Origin: Akebia trifoliata
Taxonomy: Eukaryota > Streptophyta > Magnoliopsida > Ranunculales > Lardizabalaceae
Direction: 5' to 3'
NCBI GenBank assembly: GCA_017979445.1
Contig: CM030708.1
Coordinates: 30,041,613-30,105,612, forward strand
DNA: 64,000 nt
Position numbers and translations under genes: made by a program
Shown: positions 1-23,779 of the stretch, piece by piece
Position numbering within the stretch: the first letter of the stretch is position 1
How the letters are laid out: each line of letters opens with the position of its first letter
Notes under the pieces: model-generated
Told to the model about the DNA's origin: nothing
What the model saw: the letters and a program-made list of their open reading frames with translations, nothing else
Database searches by the model: none

Positions 1-509
1 AAATGTATAAATTTATTTAATTTATTTGAACTCATCTTCAATCTCTTGCAAGATATTCCTGATTTTTCTTGCCAAAAGTTTGTTACCTTCTAATTATCCT
101 ATGTTATTCTTAAGTTTTGAAGTTTGAAGGAAATACAGTATCAAGGATGAAGATGAGAGTAAAGTATTTATCCTCGAGACTGAAGGAGACGAGATTTTAG
201 AAGAAAAAAAATCAAGGTATTTTTACGAGATGTTGAAGATGAGGGTGTGTATGTTAGGTGAGTTGGAAGGTAGGCTCAGGCTCGACTCAAGTGACAAAGA
301 CCCACCCGAACAATGATTTTGAGCTCGTTAACCTAAGTTCAACTCGAGCTTAAGCTTTCAAACTCAGGTTGAGCTCGGGTTAACTCAAGTTAGGTTGTTT
401 TGGGCAGATTGGATGGGTTGGGTGGGGTTCATCGCACAAGACTAATTTTGTTTTGATTAAGAAGTTTTATATCATAAACAAGAAATTATCAAAACAAATG
501 ATTTGAAAT
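1..509. other. left-edge spacer without a gene
   Basis: No coding signal is seen. Positions about 255-420 are rich in repeated GAGCTC, CTCGAG and CTCAAG-type words, with stretches that read as partial inverted copies of one another. This is the composition usual for the inside of hAT-type MITEs, but no terminal repeats could be fixed. Confidence 0.4.
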
Positions 510-1701
510 ATATCAAGTAGGGACAAGTCAAGCAACAATAGAACAACAGCAGTAACAGCTGAGATTATGGTCCATGGGTTGTTAAAATAGATATGTTGCA
601 AGCTTGCACACCAACAGTTCTACCGTTCGTCGTGGTACCTATTAAGTTGATCCGATAAGTGAGAAAGATAACTATTTGTGACGTCGAACACAACCTCTTT
701 ACAAAGGTAGTTGAAGAGCTCGGCAACCTCAGTATCACTACCAAGCCAATGCTCAATGATCCAGTTTGAATCCTCGAGTAAATTAATTAGATTATCCATG
801 AAGATCATATAAGCTGTAACGTCGCTGCTGCTGTTAAGGTGACACTGCTCGAAAGCAATCAAGTTGAGAAAGAGTGACTTAGTCCCATCATGGATCAAAA
901 GCCGAGGTATCTGAAGGATCCCGTTATCAAATTTTATATCCCAAAAGTGATCCATCTTCCTATTCTTGAGCTTGATACCTGCTGCCCTCAGTTCCGTGAC
1001 ATGGTGGACGAACTGTCGTTGCCTCCTTTTGTCGGAAACCTTTCATTCAATTCGAGTCTTTGGTGGTAAATTTAACCTTAATCGTAAGAGGCTCTATGGA
1101 AGACGTCAAGACAATGGAGACGACCAATGTCGGTTAATGGATCGAAGGTGTTGCGTGGTGGTTCGTCAGTGGGCATTAATGGGTCGAAGAATCGGATTGC
1201 TACCTTGCATACAAGACCTTTACGGTCAGGTTCTCCAATCTGAAGACCTAATAGGCACATTATCATGTCACGATGTATGGAATGTGTGAAGCCACGAATG
1301 GTGAAGACTGGGTCATTTGGAGAGTAACCAAGATGTTTGAACCCCTATGCAAAACCTCGAAAGAGTTCAGAGTATAAAGCAACCATCAAGTACCATCATT
1401 TTTACAAATTCTTGGCTACTGAGAGTGATCGTCTCATCATAGCAAGGTCGGGCTTTCTTCTCAAGTTCCTTGATAGAATCAAGGCATAGTTTGACATTCT
1501 GATTAGAACGTTTAAGGATGTGGTGGAGCGACCGTAACTTGTGTCGCGCCATGTCCCTTGAGCTTCTTCAACCATGGTGGTAAGGTCCGAGAGACAAAAG
1601 CCACTTTGGGACTCTGTAAATGCAGAGCTTGGTCCATGAACTAGAAGCAGCTTCATCTTGGTGAGCTTTGTTTGAGCTAATCTATGATTGAGATCAGCCA
1701 C
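510..1701 (-). pseudogene. DUF247 (UPF0481) family pseudogene
   Basis: The minus strand carries the landmarks of the plant DUF247 family in the right order but in different frames. Near 1640 it reads LCIYRVPK. Near 1580 it reads GPYHHG followed at once by a stop. A segment at 1370-1541 has ELEKKARPCYDE and FVKMMVLDGCF, one at about 1145-1200 has RFFDPLMPT, and one at 620-955 has LLIHDGTKSLFLNLIAFEQC and WLGSDTEVAELFNYLC. The tail near 530-590 reads NNPWTIISAVTAVVLLLL, the usual C-terminal membrane helix, and is again out of frame with the segment before it. An intact member is one exon of roughly 400-500 residues. Here several frameshifts and stops break it, so it cannot encode the full protein. 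Family recognition is firm. The functions of the family are varied and nothing more can be said for this copy. Confidence 0.85.
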
Positions 1702-2940
1702 GCGAAGTTAGATGGATTGGGTTCTTCTTCAATGTCGTTGCCATTACTTCTTATCAAAAATTTTCAGCGGACTGCAATGTTTTTGTGCAGTTGTTCCGGT
1801 AAGTCAAGTTTTGATGCAGGAAACTTTAAAATTCCAGCTTCTATAGTTTCTTTGAGTTTGAGGTACAACCCCAGAAGTTCTTTACCAAAAAGAACCACCA
1901 TTTTGGTTTTGTTTTCTCAAGCAAGAACTATAGCTTCTTTGAAGGAAGAAAAGTTATGGAAATGGGGTGGGCTTATAAAGCTTAGGGATGTAGTTTGTGA
2001 AGATTTATTTAGCATGAAAAGGGTAGAGCTCTTGGTTTAATCACAATAACCATTTTGGGTGATGAATTGAAGACTCTTTTGCTTTGGTTTGGACACATTT
2101 GAGATTGTTTTCTCAAGTAAGAAGAACCATGGTAGTAAGCACTTCAACTTTAGAGAAGATGAAAAGGGTACTTGTCCTAAAGGATATAATAAAACAAGTT
2201 AAAAAGAGTGGTTATGTATTATGTTGCAATTCATAAAATGCAACTAGGCAGCCCACATGATCCTCCTATTGAATTCCAATGAACTTTATCACCATTAAAT
2301 ATTCTTATTCCATAGTATCAAAATTGTGTTCTTCAATTCTATGCGAAGTAGTTAATGAAATGAAGAATCAATGTTATTTAAATATATTTATACTGGAAGC
2401 CAACCTGACGTAATCCTCCTTTATTTGGAATTTTGACCTACAAAAACTATAATTTCGATGTTCTAATTTTTTTACTTTTTTTTTGCCGTTCTGGAGACTA
2501 AATTTTTGTTAGCCATTGAATTTCTCTTCTTCCATTGATTTGACTAGGTGTTGATGCACTAATGAAACCTAACACTTGATAGTTGAAAATGTTATACAGC
2601 ATTCTTGCAGTTTCATTATAATAATAAATATAAAAAATTTTTAAAAGCAAGATAATATACAACCTAAAAATGTAAAAAAAAAAAATTACTATTAGCAACG
2701 AATTTATACAAAAAAATAAAAAACCTCATCCAAACAAGAAACAAATGTTAATTAGTAGCTCCAAAACCTACTATTTCTTTAGGCCTTTGCCCATTTTTTT
2801 ACTGCTGTAAAACTCGAGCTACTGTAGAAAAATAGACACCCAGAAAATCCAAAAGGCAGATGGGGAGAATAAGTCAAAACCCACTCACACTCAGAAACAC
2901 TTGATCCTGTGTGAGAAACTCAAAGATAGATTAGCAGGGC
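1702..2940. other. spacer between DUF247 pseudogene and NDR kinase; contains kinase 3' UTR
   Basis: An open frame of 118 codons on the plus strand (1684-2040) overlaps the pseudogene end and matches no family I know. I treat it as chance. From 2940 downward lies the 3' UTR of the NDR kinase. The rest is AT-rich with nothing recognised. Confidence 0.4.
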
Positions 2941-13648
<10,708 letters not shown>

Positions 13649-14446
13649 ACCCACAGAATTGTACAAAGATTAACTACACGTCTACACCTTGACACTTCTA
13701 ACCCAAATTCTCATAAATTTCAGTTTTTTTCTCCTCTCCAAATCCAAGCCGATTCCACAACCAAAACAAGTAAAAATCTCAGCATCCTCGACTCCAGAAA
13801 ATCCCAATTTTGTACACTCTGCGAAGATAGGGAATTAAATCAATTATCTAAAAATGTTCTAACTCAACAAAACTAGAAGGCATAGATCATCAACCGAATT
13901 TGAAAGAAAAGAAATTAATCTTAAATTAAAAAAAAAAAATATAGAAATACAGCCGATCCGAACCCTAATTCTTCAAAATTATACTAACTAGATCAAACAA
14001 ACATTCGATCAACCGAAATTCTAACACATAAAACATTCACATTTCGTGTAATTCTTTAACAAATTCAACTTAGTACGCAATATCAACCGATCTACAATCC
14101 TAGATAACCACATCCGTCAAAAAAATGCAAGAAAAATAGGAAAATTGACATCAAGAACCCTAAATACAAAACCCTAATTAGTTCGGCGAACCATCTATCA
14201 GGAAAGAAAGCATTAAATTCGTTGAAAAAAAAAAGTAAAATTTATTTGGCGGAGAAATAGAGTTACCACTTAAGAATTGTGGAAGAAGAACACCGATCCG
14301 AAACCCTAGATGTCATGGAAATTGAAATATCAGCCATTTACGCTGCTACATGGAAGAAGAAGAAGAAGAAGAAGCAACGATGGCTTCTTTGCTCGTCTGA
14401 TTCCTCTCTCTCTCTCTTACTCACTTTCTCTCTCCACTTTTCTGTG

Positions 14447-14457
14447 CTTTTAAATAG
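14447..14457 (-). promoter_or_regulatory. candidate TATA box of the NDR kinase gene
   Basis: The minus strand reads CTATTTAAAAG, followed 30-60 bp downstream by CT/GA-rich leader sequence (14342-14420). The ATG is about 800 bp further on. A good donor (GTAACTC at about 14260-14270) suggests a spliced leader, as is common in this family. The leader intron also holds AAACCCTAA words (14168-14176). Placement is inferred from sequence only. Confidence 0.5.
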
Positions 14458-15810
14458 TTTTTCCTGTAGTACATTAAATATATTTATTACGAGTAAACTT
14501 TCTTCAAATGGTTTCGTCTCTCTCGCGAGAAATCAGCTAAGCGATCATTCTCGCGCGGTATGGATGTGGCCTAACTCAAGTCTTGTGCGTACCACGCACC
14601 TATCTATATTCTAATGGGAAAGTTACTTAGAGGACCATGGTGGAGGGAGGTCTTTCTAATTAATTCCTAAGTTTTAGGACTTCTATTAATTACTTATTTA
14701 GTAAAACTTTTATTTCTAATCAGTCTCTAAATCCCATTTCCCACATCTCTCGCGATTGAATGCTCTAACCATTCAAACTCACTGTTTTCATCCAAAAAAA
14801 TGGAGTTTTGGCATCTCAATCGAATTTGAAAGAATTCATTTCGTCGAAAATGATTTAAGAAGTATTTTCAAATATTTGAAGATGTATGTAAAAAATTTGA
14901 ATTTTTTTTCTTTGATTTTAGGTAAAAATCAATCAAGAATGATTTATTTATTTTTAGTTTAAAATCACCTAAACTAGTCGTTATCTAAAGTTTTTAGTCA
15001 ATCTTTCCATGCATTTTAGTCAGAAAAATTCAAAAATGAATGGATTTTACTAGTGGCAAGTTCACCACTTTTTATTATCGAGTTCGACAATAAATAAAAA
15101 GAGATGAAATCGACAATGAAAAACGATGAATTCGACAATAAAAATTTTGAAATCGACAATGAATAAAAAACAATGAATTCAACAACAAAAAAAAAATGGT
15201 GAACTCAACATTAAGTAAAAAAATAGTGAGTTCCCCAATAATAAGAGAACATTAAGAAATACAAAATTTACTAAATAAACTATCAAGTTACCACGCAAAA
15301 CTTAGGGACTATTTATAAATAAATCCCTCTGTTAAGTCCTTTAAATAATTTCCCAATTCTATAACGTAAAATGGGTCAAATCCGAGTGTTTCAAATCCTG
15401 ATTCCTATTTAAGTGAAAGTTAGTGGGTTTAAAAGAATATAATGCAATCTCAAAATTATGTAAACAGAGTGGTAGTAAAACTAAGGTTGTAATATAGCCC
15501 TTACTTACCTAGTGTGTATGATGTGCAAGCGTTGCACGTGCCCCGAGACTAATCCTTGGACAAGACCATGTCTGTGGACTGGGGAAAGCCCAAATACAAG
15601 TCCGATCTGCTATCTACAAGGATACGTGGTTATCATAAATAAATAAATAAATAAAATTACACGCTATTTAATATTTCACAAGACTTATACTCTACTCCCA
15701 AACTTATGATATATGGAAGATTGGTTACCATATTATAAAATCATGCAATGAGAACTATTATTTTTAAAGTTTACTTAGCCACACCCTTTATTTAAGAGTC
15801 GTGTAGTGAC

Positions 15811-15948
15811 ATTAGAATTGACATCAATTCACACATTGCCAATGTGGAGATGCACACACATAACCATAGATGCCTTTCACTTGCACGCGATGAAAATCAT
15901 CTATGGATTCATACACACATCCACATCAATGATGTGTGAATCAATGTT
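15811..15948. repeat. CATAGATG palindromic element, copy 1
   Basis: The left half (ATTGACATCAATTCACACAT, then ATGTGGAGATGCACACACA, then CATAGATG) pairs with an inverted right half ending TGATGTGTGAATCAATGTT. The loop is CCTTTCACTTGCACGCG. The centre, CATAGATGCNTTTCACTTG, recurs at 52884. It looks like a small MITE or foldback family. Confidence 0.6.
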
Positions 15949-17149
15949 ACTTTAGCATTTTCCTTTATTTACATCAGCAAGTTGGGTAATTTTGAAGATT
16001 CTCTCTAGGTTTTCGTTAAAATTAGAGACACCTATCCATTTGTTTAAAAATTGATACCGTACTCATTGACTTTAGTCTTTCATAAGAGACTCCCTCAATC
16101 TTTTGTAAAAATTATTGTTACCACCAATTCTTCGCCTTTTACAACTAAAATTTTTATCCAAATCTTCAAGCTAAAGATTTTCTTTTCTCAACTATCAAAT
16201 CTCAAGAACGATACAATGTCTAGGGAATGATTAAACTTTAAAATATTATGAAAATACAAATTGGGGATTTTTTACTTGAAGTTGAAGACAAACTCGGTGA
16301 GTTTTGAGATAATAGATTTTTGAGGGGGAAAAATCAAAAGTTCTACCATGAGGCAATATCTACAAGTTTTTGTGTCTTGAAACTAATTACATGTCCCATG
16401 ACTTTGGGTTTGTTCTCTTTAAAAATACGAGGATGTACCCATAATTAATTTCAATAAAATCATCTTAAAATTATCTATAAGGTTGCTATTGAAGGTCGTT
16501 GTGTTTAGTGGTGTGTTTTCAAAATTTTTTCTTTATTTCTATTATTTCTCTCGAAAAGACTTTGGAAAGGAGATTTTTTCTTTCAACAAGTGGAATGCAT
16601 TAGTTGTCCGCTCTTAGTTTGGGTGGTAAGGGTTGGAGAGGGGTAATTACTTATTCTTAAAATCAGAATTCTAAAGACCAAAGAGTCAGGCAAAAAATAG
16701 GGGAAAGCTCTCTGTTCCTAGTTCTTCTGTAGCTGGATTCTCCAGAACTACAAGAATCCTCGTAATGGGATCCTAACTTAGTACTTTTTGAGATTTTGAG
16801 AAGAGTTGCTTTTTGAAAAGCATAATACGATAAAAGTTATAAGTTGTGTTCGAAGGAATCTTGTAGGCTAAGGTAAGTAGACGTTCCTTTTTCGATGCTT
16901 GCCTAAGGATGACCTATGCGACTCATTATCCATTCCGAGGTTAAACAAATAAGATAATGAACAATAGTGAAGCTGCAACTAAAGGCAAAAAACATGCACG
17001 GGTTAATCAAAGAAAACCTTCACGTCATCGAGTGGATCTGGCTCTTGTATATAGTTATAATATATTGTAGTAGTAATACAACAACACAAGAGTAAATATG
17101 ATAAAATATATCTATGTTAAAAAATTTATTCATTATTTTATTTTATTTT

Positions 17150-17325
17150 TAAAACGGGGTTTTAGACTTGTAGGCCCAACAAGCACGGGGGAGACAACTA
17201 GCCTTTTAGAGCACCATATCTCACCCAGATCCTCGAGAACATGTAATACCACACATACCAAGTAAGCAAGGATAAATACTTGTGGGTGGCCAACAAGGGC
17301 GCTTGAACTCAGGACCACGTAAAAT
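17150..17325 (-). repeat. possible SINE-like repeat
   Basis: Read on the minus strand, the stretch contains GAGTTCAAGCGCCC near one end, which resembles a pol III B box, and a GC content higher than its surroundings. No A box at the right distance, poly(A) tail or target duplication was found. Confidence 0.25.
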
Positions 17326-18606
17326 ATTATTTATTAAAAACCATTAGAACTTTTTATATAGTTGAAGAATGATTAAAGAAAACCATATTCTTAAAAAAAA
17401 AAAAACCTTGAGTCCACAAAGCAAAAAAAGAAAAAAAAAATTCTCCAAAAAAACCAACATTCAATTGATAATTTGAATACTTTACTAAAATACCTCTTAT
17501 AATAATTTAAATAAATATTTAGGCTTGTAAACCAGCTTTACTTCCTACTAAAAATGGACTACTTTCCAAAGTTAATAAATTGAATCAAAATAGCAAAACT
17601 TTTTTTTTAATAAAAATAGTAAAGAAAAATCGAAAATGACACAAACACATATCCAAAACAAAATAACAGACTCCCATATGCATCCAAATCCCCAAATTTA
17701 GCAAAGCTAAAAATTATTGAAAATAGTAAAAACTTCAAACTGTAATTTAACCCCAACATAAACTTATTTTTTGAATCATCTTGGGGTCCATGTGTAGGGC
17801 TTTTGCACTTGTGTATTTTTAATAAAAAATAAAGTTTAGAAAAGGAAGGAAATGGGAGACTTTATTGTCAAGGATTTCATCCCTACTTGAATTCTTCTGT
17901 AGGGTTCTATGAAGTTCTATAGAGTTTGGACTTGAGGTATCATTTGTACGTTGGAATGATTGGCAAATGGTTTGGGCCCATTTTTTTTCAACTTCTTTCC
18001 CCATCATTTTCTCATGGCTAAATTCGAATCATTTCATGGACAGTGGTCAAGGTCATTCACATTTATCTTCATGTATAGACAACGTCTCACATGGTCAACG
18101 TCAATAATTCAGAGCCCAATTGGACACACTTTAAAAAAAAAGTAATTTTTTTTACTATTTTCTTTTAAAAGATAAAAAAAAATATTTTAATTTAATTTAA
18201 AAAAAAAAATTACTTTCTACTTTCTAAAAATTACTTTACTTAACAATTACTTTCTACTTTGCATCCAAACAAAACCTATGTCAAGCCTGCGAAATAAATT
18301 TGTCATTATTACTCTTGAGATAAGAGTCATATGTAATTAGACGTGTGTCTAAGCAATTGATATGGATTGGTTCAGAGTCCATCCATTTATGTGTTTTTTT
18401 AATGTCCATTAGCTTGATTGGGTTTTTTGTGCAAGTTTTTTAGTGGACTTGACTTGTACCATCTTTTGAGGATTGTTCATATTTGAAATTATTTTGAATT
18501 GGCCTTAAAATCCTAATGAGATGTTACGTAATACACATGACGACCAAATTTATCGATAACTTATCAAGATGACTAAGACATCATTCTAAAAGGACTATAC
18601 AAAATA

Positions 18607-18893
18607 CTTCCCTTACTAACATAGTAAGATTTTAAGTCTTACTCAGGGCCGTTTTGCTCAAATAAATTACCACATCAACAATCTAACACCACGACACTCT
18701 GAGTTTCTTCGAAAAATATTCATAATGCAATTTCTTTTAACCTTAATCAAAGATTTTGAAAATAGGTTGTTATTGAATTTTCACATAATTCTAAAACTTA
18801 AAATTGATATTTAATGGTGATTTTTTATTTTCTTCTCTTTCAATGTTCATAGAATTTTGTCCTCTACAATCCTGATGCATACGGCTCTTGTTA
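18607..18893 (+). repeat. 290-bp dispersed repeat, copy 1
   Basis: It begins TACTAACATAGTAAGATTTT and ends near GTTCATAGAATTTTGTCCTC followed by TACAATCCTGATGCAT. Copies 2 (20764-21060) and 3 (34655-34922) share the same blocks in the same order. No coding signal, terminal inverted repeat or poly(A) tail is evident. The family is not one I can name. Confidence 0.7.
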
Positions 18894-19950
18894 GGATACC
18901 AAGTGGTGAGCCCAAACGCCCTTAGTAAGACTAGTCGTACTCAGTATGGTTAGTCGGACTAAGGAATATGGACATATAGATGGGCAGTTTTTTTTAATTA
19001 TTTGGCTCTTGGCACGTACGAAAATAATGAACAGCGGGTCCATATAATTGTGCACGTGGCATCTAACAGAATCTCAGTCGTTGCTTTTGGACTTATCGAT
19101 GGTTCTCACGTTCACATCTGTAGGTTACGAGAAGTTGCAAAACCATTAGCAATTTTGGTAAGTTGACATTTGAGAAATAGCGTGAGAAAATGAATATAAC
19201 GAGAAATTAACGAGAAGATGTTGCTGTTACAGAACGCGGAACCATCTCTCGTGCTGAGCTGGACTCAAGAGATATATCTTGAAAAACCTGTCGAGTGTCG
19301 AGAATAATTGCTTCAACCACCTTAGTCGTTTATAACCTTAAGCCCTTGATGTCCGCCTGAGATGGAGCGGGGCATGCTGGACACGTGGCATAATGAGAAG
19401 CTTTGTTCTCTAACGCGTTTTCTAAGATTCCTTTTTAATTTTAACTATTTTTTAGCCCCTTCGAGAAAATTTGAAAACTATAAAGGGCGTTCTAGAAAAT
19501 AAGAAACCATCTTGTTCTTTTAACTAATATGGAAATGTATTTAAAAGGTCAATATAGTCAATTCAACTAGCCTCCCAATTACATGGGAGGGCTCTTTTTC
19601 AAAGTGCCACGTGTTTGATCCTTTTGACTTTTGGTGGACCTAAACACTGAAAATTTATCCGGTTTAGTGATTTTTAGCAATAAGTTTTGAAATTTAAGTC
19701 TTTTTTTATCCTTTTTCATGTTACCTAATCATGATCAATAGTTCCACCAAGGGATGGACCAATCATAATGTGCCACTTGGCATTATTAGAATTTTATTAT
19801 CTGATTTGTCTGTTCGTTCGATTCAAATTTGGGTTCGTGATTCGTGCTTCGCCACTAAGAATGAACCCAATTTGTAGGAGTGGGTAGAGATAATTCAATT
19901 TTTGGTTCGATTTAATTTCCTTTGTCGGCTCGCTAGTTTGGTTCACCTGT

Positions 19951-20333
19951 GAAATGTTCAGCACCAAACATTTTGGCAAAATATTTTTTAAAACATGGGT
20001 TAGAAGTTTTGGAATGGGCTGATTTTTGGTAAGGATGATCTCTACGGTGAGGAGATCATCATCACCAAAAATCAGTCCATTCCAAAACTTCTAATCCCAT
20101 AAAAAATGGTTTACAAAAAATAGATGGTCCACGATTTTTCAACTTGTAAACATGGGGCTAAAAGTTTTGGAATGGGTTGATTTTTGGTGATGATAATCTC
20201 CTCACCGTAGAGACCATCCTCACAAAAAATCAGCCCATTCTAAAACTTCTAACTCATGTAGTACAAAAATGATTGGTTAAAGTGTTGGCCAAAATGTTTG
20301 GTGTTGAACAGGACCATATATATATATATATAA
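19951..20333. mobile_element. TA-type double-hairpin foldback element, copy 1
   Basis: Starts GAAATGTTCAGCACC and ends near GGTGTTGAACAGGACC at 20315, followed by (TA)n at 20316-20333. The arms carry AAACATTTTGGCAAAA and its inverted partner. The core has two perfect-looking hairpins built from GAAGTTTTGGAATGGGCTGA and its complement around ATCTCTACGGTGAGGAGAT, separated by a spacer containing ATGGTCCACGATTTTTCAAC. The left TA tract has decayed. Confidence 0.85.
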
Positions 20334-20763
20334 TTCAAGTATGTAAAATATAAGTACAATTATAATGATAATTTTTTTTAAAGTTAAATAGAAATAAATT
20401 AATAAAGTAATTCAAATTTTAAATATAAACAATGAAAAAAATATAATAAATTGATTTGATTCACTGAACTAATTAAAAATTTATTTTGTTTGAGGAACTT
20501 AATGTTTTGATTAGCTGAACCCAACAAATATTCGGTAGGTTCGTGGTTCATTTGATTTTACGAATCCAATACAATCTGTATCATGAACTGGTTCAATGCA
20601 TATCGATTCAGGGTTTGGACTAGTAGCAACGAATTGGGTGGGCCGGATCACTTTAATTAGACTTTGAAGATTATTTTATTTGGATTGGATCTTTAGGAAA
20701 TTAGTTAGGATCTTTAGCATACCAAAGTTACAACTAGCAGTCAAGTCAAGGTAAGTTGCCAAA

Positions 20764-21060
20764 CACTTCCTTATTAACATAGTAAGATTTTTAACCTTAC
20801 TAAGGGTCATTTTCACTCAAATGGATTGCTACACTAACAATCCAACACTACAACCCTCTAAATTTCATCGAATAACTTAGGAAAAAAAAATCAAAAAATA
20901 ATTTATTTTGAGATTGATCCAAAGTTTTGAAAATGAACAATTACCAAACTTCCACTTAACTACAATACTTAAAATTTAAATTCAATGGTGGAAAATATTT
21001 TGTTAGGAATTTTTTTTTTCAAAGTTCATAGAATTTTGTCATTTACAACCTTGAAACATT
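20764..21060 (+). repeat. 290-bp dispersed repeat, copy 2
   Basis: Same block order as the copy at 18607: AACATAGTAAGATTTTTAAC, CTTACTAAGGGTCATTTTC, CAATCCAACACTACAACCCT, and the end block TTCATAGAATTTTGTCATTT. It diverges from copy 1 by scattered substitutions and small indels. Confidence 0.7.
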
Positions 21061-22139
21061 GGATCAAGAATGATAATTTTGAGGGTGAAGTATAAGAATG
21101 ATATCATATTTAATTAGATAATTTATTGATTTAATTGGCTAATCCTTTATTCAAAGAACTTTACAAATTATTTTAGAAAAATTTACCAAATCAAACGACC
21201 AGGCCAAATAAGATAGTTTAAGTTAAGTTAAAATGATGAATTGACTCTTAAAAATCAGTAAATCTCGTAAATGATTGTTCTGATGTTTCATAAAATAAAA
21301 TTGAGATGCAAGAATCAAATAATTCTCTAGAAAATTTGAATTTGTGATTGTACCATACAATTGGATTAATTGATGATTAAGATTTGGCCGATATTTACAA
21401 AAATAGGGGGGCAAAACAAAGAGGATGACCGAGAAAAAGAGAAAGGGAGAACAAAAAGAAAAAGACAGAAAGAGAGAAAGAAAAAAGAAAAAGCTAGAGA
21501 GAAAATGGGGGAGGCGTAAAGGGTCGGGTCGGACCCCATATTGGGCCTGAACCCCATTCCCCAAACGGGTCAAACCCTTTTTTTTTTTTTTTTTTAGATA
21601 AAAATAAATATAGCTTGCAAGAAGCCAAGGCATAACTCCTATTTTAAACAGATTAACAAATTGAAATTTTTTAAAAAGGGTAATTTCGTCAATTAAGTGC
21701 CATTTTAAATTTATTCAGTTTCCATCTAACTATAAGTGGTTCTCTTCTAGACTACACAGAGTGATTAATGGACCCCCTTGAGTTTTTTATATTTTATTTT
21801 ATGCCAACAACTGTGATAAAGATGTTATCTAGGGTCAGGATGTTTTCTTGTCCACCAAACCCCTAATTCAATGATGAAAGTAGGATCCACCCCAACATAG
21901 ACAACTTGAGTTAGAGATAAGGTCCCTTACAATTAGGGCATCATGGGGACCATCTTTCAATAAAATTGAGTAGACTGATATCTTAGAAGATAATATGAGC
22001 AAAAAGGGTTTCTAAAGCCTTAGATATTAATGCATCTAAGTTATGAGATTACTATATAGTTAGCCCAATCTTACTCAAAATACAAATTTTATATTTTACT
22101 CTTGATTTTGACTTAATTTCTAGGTCAAGGCTTTATCCC

Positions 22140-22387
22140 TTGCAACCATGGTTTTAAAACTCGTCCGAGACCAAGATGTATTGCTCAAGTTAACTCAATA
22201 TCGGAAGTTGAACGAGACCAACTCACAAAGTCACTTTTTTTATTATCAAGATTTGGGATTCACGTTAAATTTTTTTATTTGTCTCACAAGATGTCTCAAA
22301 CATATTGAAAAACTCGTTCAAGATAATTCGATATCGGACCTGGACGAGACGAGACACGAAACCAAGTTTTAAAACCATGTTTGCAAC
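22140..22387. mobile_element. CATGGTTTTAAAACTCG element, copy 1
   Basis: The element (22147-22379) starts CATGGTTTTAAAACTCGTCC and ends with the inverse, GTTTTAAAACCATG. TTGCAAC occurs at both flanks (22140-22146 and 22381-22387) as a probable target duplication. The interior carries repeated CGAGAC, ACTCG and GATATCGG words and no coding region. Size and structure fit a non-autonomous DNA transposon, perhaps hAT-like given the 7-8 bp duplication. Confidence 0.75.
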
Positions 22388-22867
22388 TACCATATGACCT
22401 CCAATTAGGGTATATGTGTACAATACATATATGGATATCAATCACTAATCAGATTAAAGAGATCCAAAACCCCACTTGTATCCTATATTTTATGTTTTGG
22501 CATTGAGGAACAAAGCAAAATGAGTTTGGGTTTTGGGGTTTGGGGCCTATTGGTCCCATATGTTGCCACTAATTAGAAGTTGAAGCCATTGACATTCAAG
22601 TTTGGGTCAAATACCACTATAACAAACTTGATCATTAATCATCATAGTTTTAGAGGGTTGGTTCACCAAAGGGTTGTTGGTTATATTTAATTTCTTTTCT
22701 ACTGCTAGAGTAACGTTGTCGTCATCATCTAATTATTATCCCAAAGATTTGGGTTAGCTAAGCGAATCTATCTTCGCTTTTACTATCTCAATCCTTATTA
22801 TTATCTCATTTATAACGTGAGAAGGCAAAGTAAAGTGGTTCGACTCCCAAATTTGGAAGACCTAAAA

Positions 22868-22893
22868 CCCCCCCGGCCTCCCCCCCCCCCCCC
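22868..22893. repeat. C-tract C7-GG-CCT-C14
   Basis: A nearly pure cytosine run interrupted once stands next to an A-run. The minus strand could form a G-quadruplex or slip in replication. The length may also be unreliable in sequencing. Confidence 0.8.
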
Positions 22894-23435
22894 TACAAAA
22901 AAAAAAATAATAATAAAATAAAATGTTTTTAACCTTATTATTATCAAGGTATTTTCATAAAAATAATAAAATTATAATCCCACTATTCCTAGTATCACGT
23001 TAGTTATCTAAATTAAAAAAAAAAAAAAAAATTTATTACTTTTTTTTTTTTCAAAATCTCTTTTATTAATATTTTAAATTATAAAAATGCCCTTTCAATG
23101 TAAAATTACAATCCTACCTAAATTACAAAAACATCTTTAATTATGTTTTCTTCAAAATTCGTTTTATCAATATTTTAAATTACCAAAAAACCTTTCAATG
23201 TAAAATAACAATCCTACCTGGTTAGTTTCTAAATTTTCAAAAAATATTTTTTATTATGTTATTCTCAAAATCACTTACTTGATATCTTAAAATACAAAAG
23301 GTATGATAAAGTATGATATAAGATTGGATTATCTATATGAAAATTTTGAAATAACTTTAAATTTTAAAGTAACTAGTAGGTGACATGTGCAAATGACCTT
23401 TATAATTGTGATGTTAAAAGTTTTATAATAGTAAA

Positions 23436-23459
23436 TATTATATATATATATATATATAT
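23436..23459. repeat. (TA)n microsatellite without an insertion
   Basis: A plain TA tract of about 24 bp that carries no foldback element. It is useful as an empty example of the target type used by the TA-type family elsewhere in the window. Confidence 0.8.
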
Positions 23460-23779
23460 TTTAAATTATGCACGAATCGTAATTTTTGAAATACATTTGG
23501 GTTTGTTTGTGCAACCTACTAGTTTATTCTAATTGGATTTACGATATGTTCTTGTTGAACATAATCAAATGATCTTAGTTGATCATTTTACATTTCTTTG
23601 TGTACGTCTATTTTTAATTTTATTTTTTCTTGAATTTTTCACTAATTCATCTTAAGATCCTCGTCTTCACTACACCCAAATTACTAGAAGGATGCTTCTT
23701 AGTACTCCAAGCTTCATCTTTTTATGGCCTTTACCATCCTTTCAAAGCCACTACCCACACTGAAGTGCCCCTTTTCCAG

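Larger units (their letters stand above)
14460..19950. other. large gene-free spacer
   Basis: No gene is recognised between the NDR promoter and the first TA-type foldback element. The spacer holds A-rich tracts with repeated TCGACAATAAA words (15070-15200), a palindromic element (15811-15948), a possible tRNA-like repeat (17150-17325) and one copy of the 290-bp dispersed repeat (18607-18893). All long frames are AT-driven and resemble no protein. Confidence 0.5.

Noticed and set aside
1684..2040. 118-codon open frame on the plus strand
   Set aside because: It overlaps the DUF247 pseudogene end, matches no family and has no promoter or splice context.
14168..14176. AAACCCTAA words as interstitial telomere repeats
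   Set aside because: Only single copies occur here and at 62296; they fit leader/promoter telo-boxes, not telomeric arrays.
21223..21633. 136-codon frame rich in F, L and S
   Set aside because: It comes from pyrimidine-rich low-complexity DNA (GA/AAG repeats on the other strand) with no domain.
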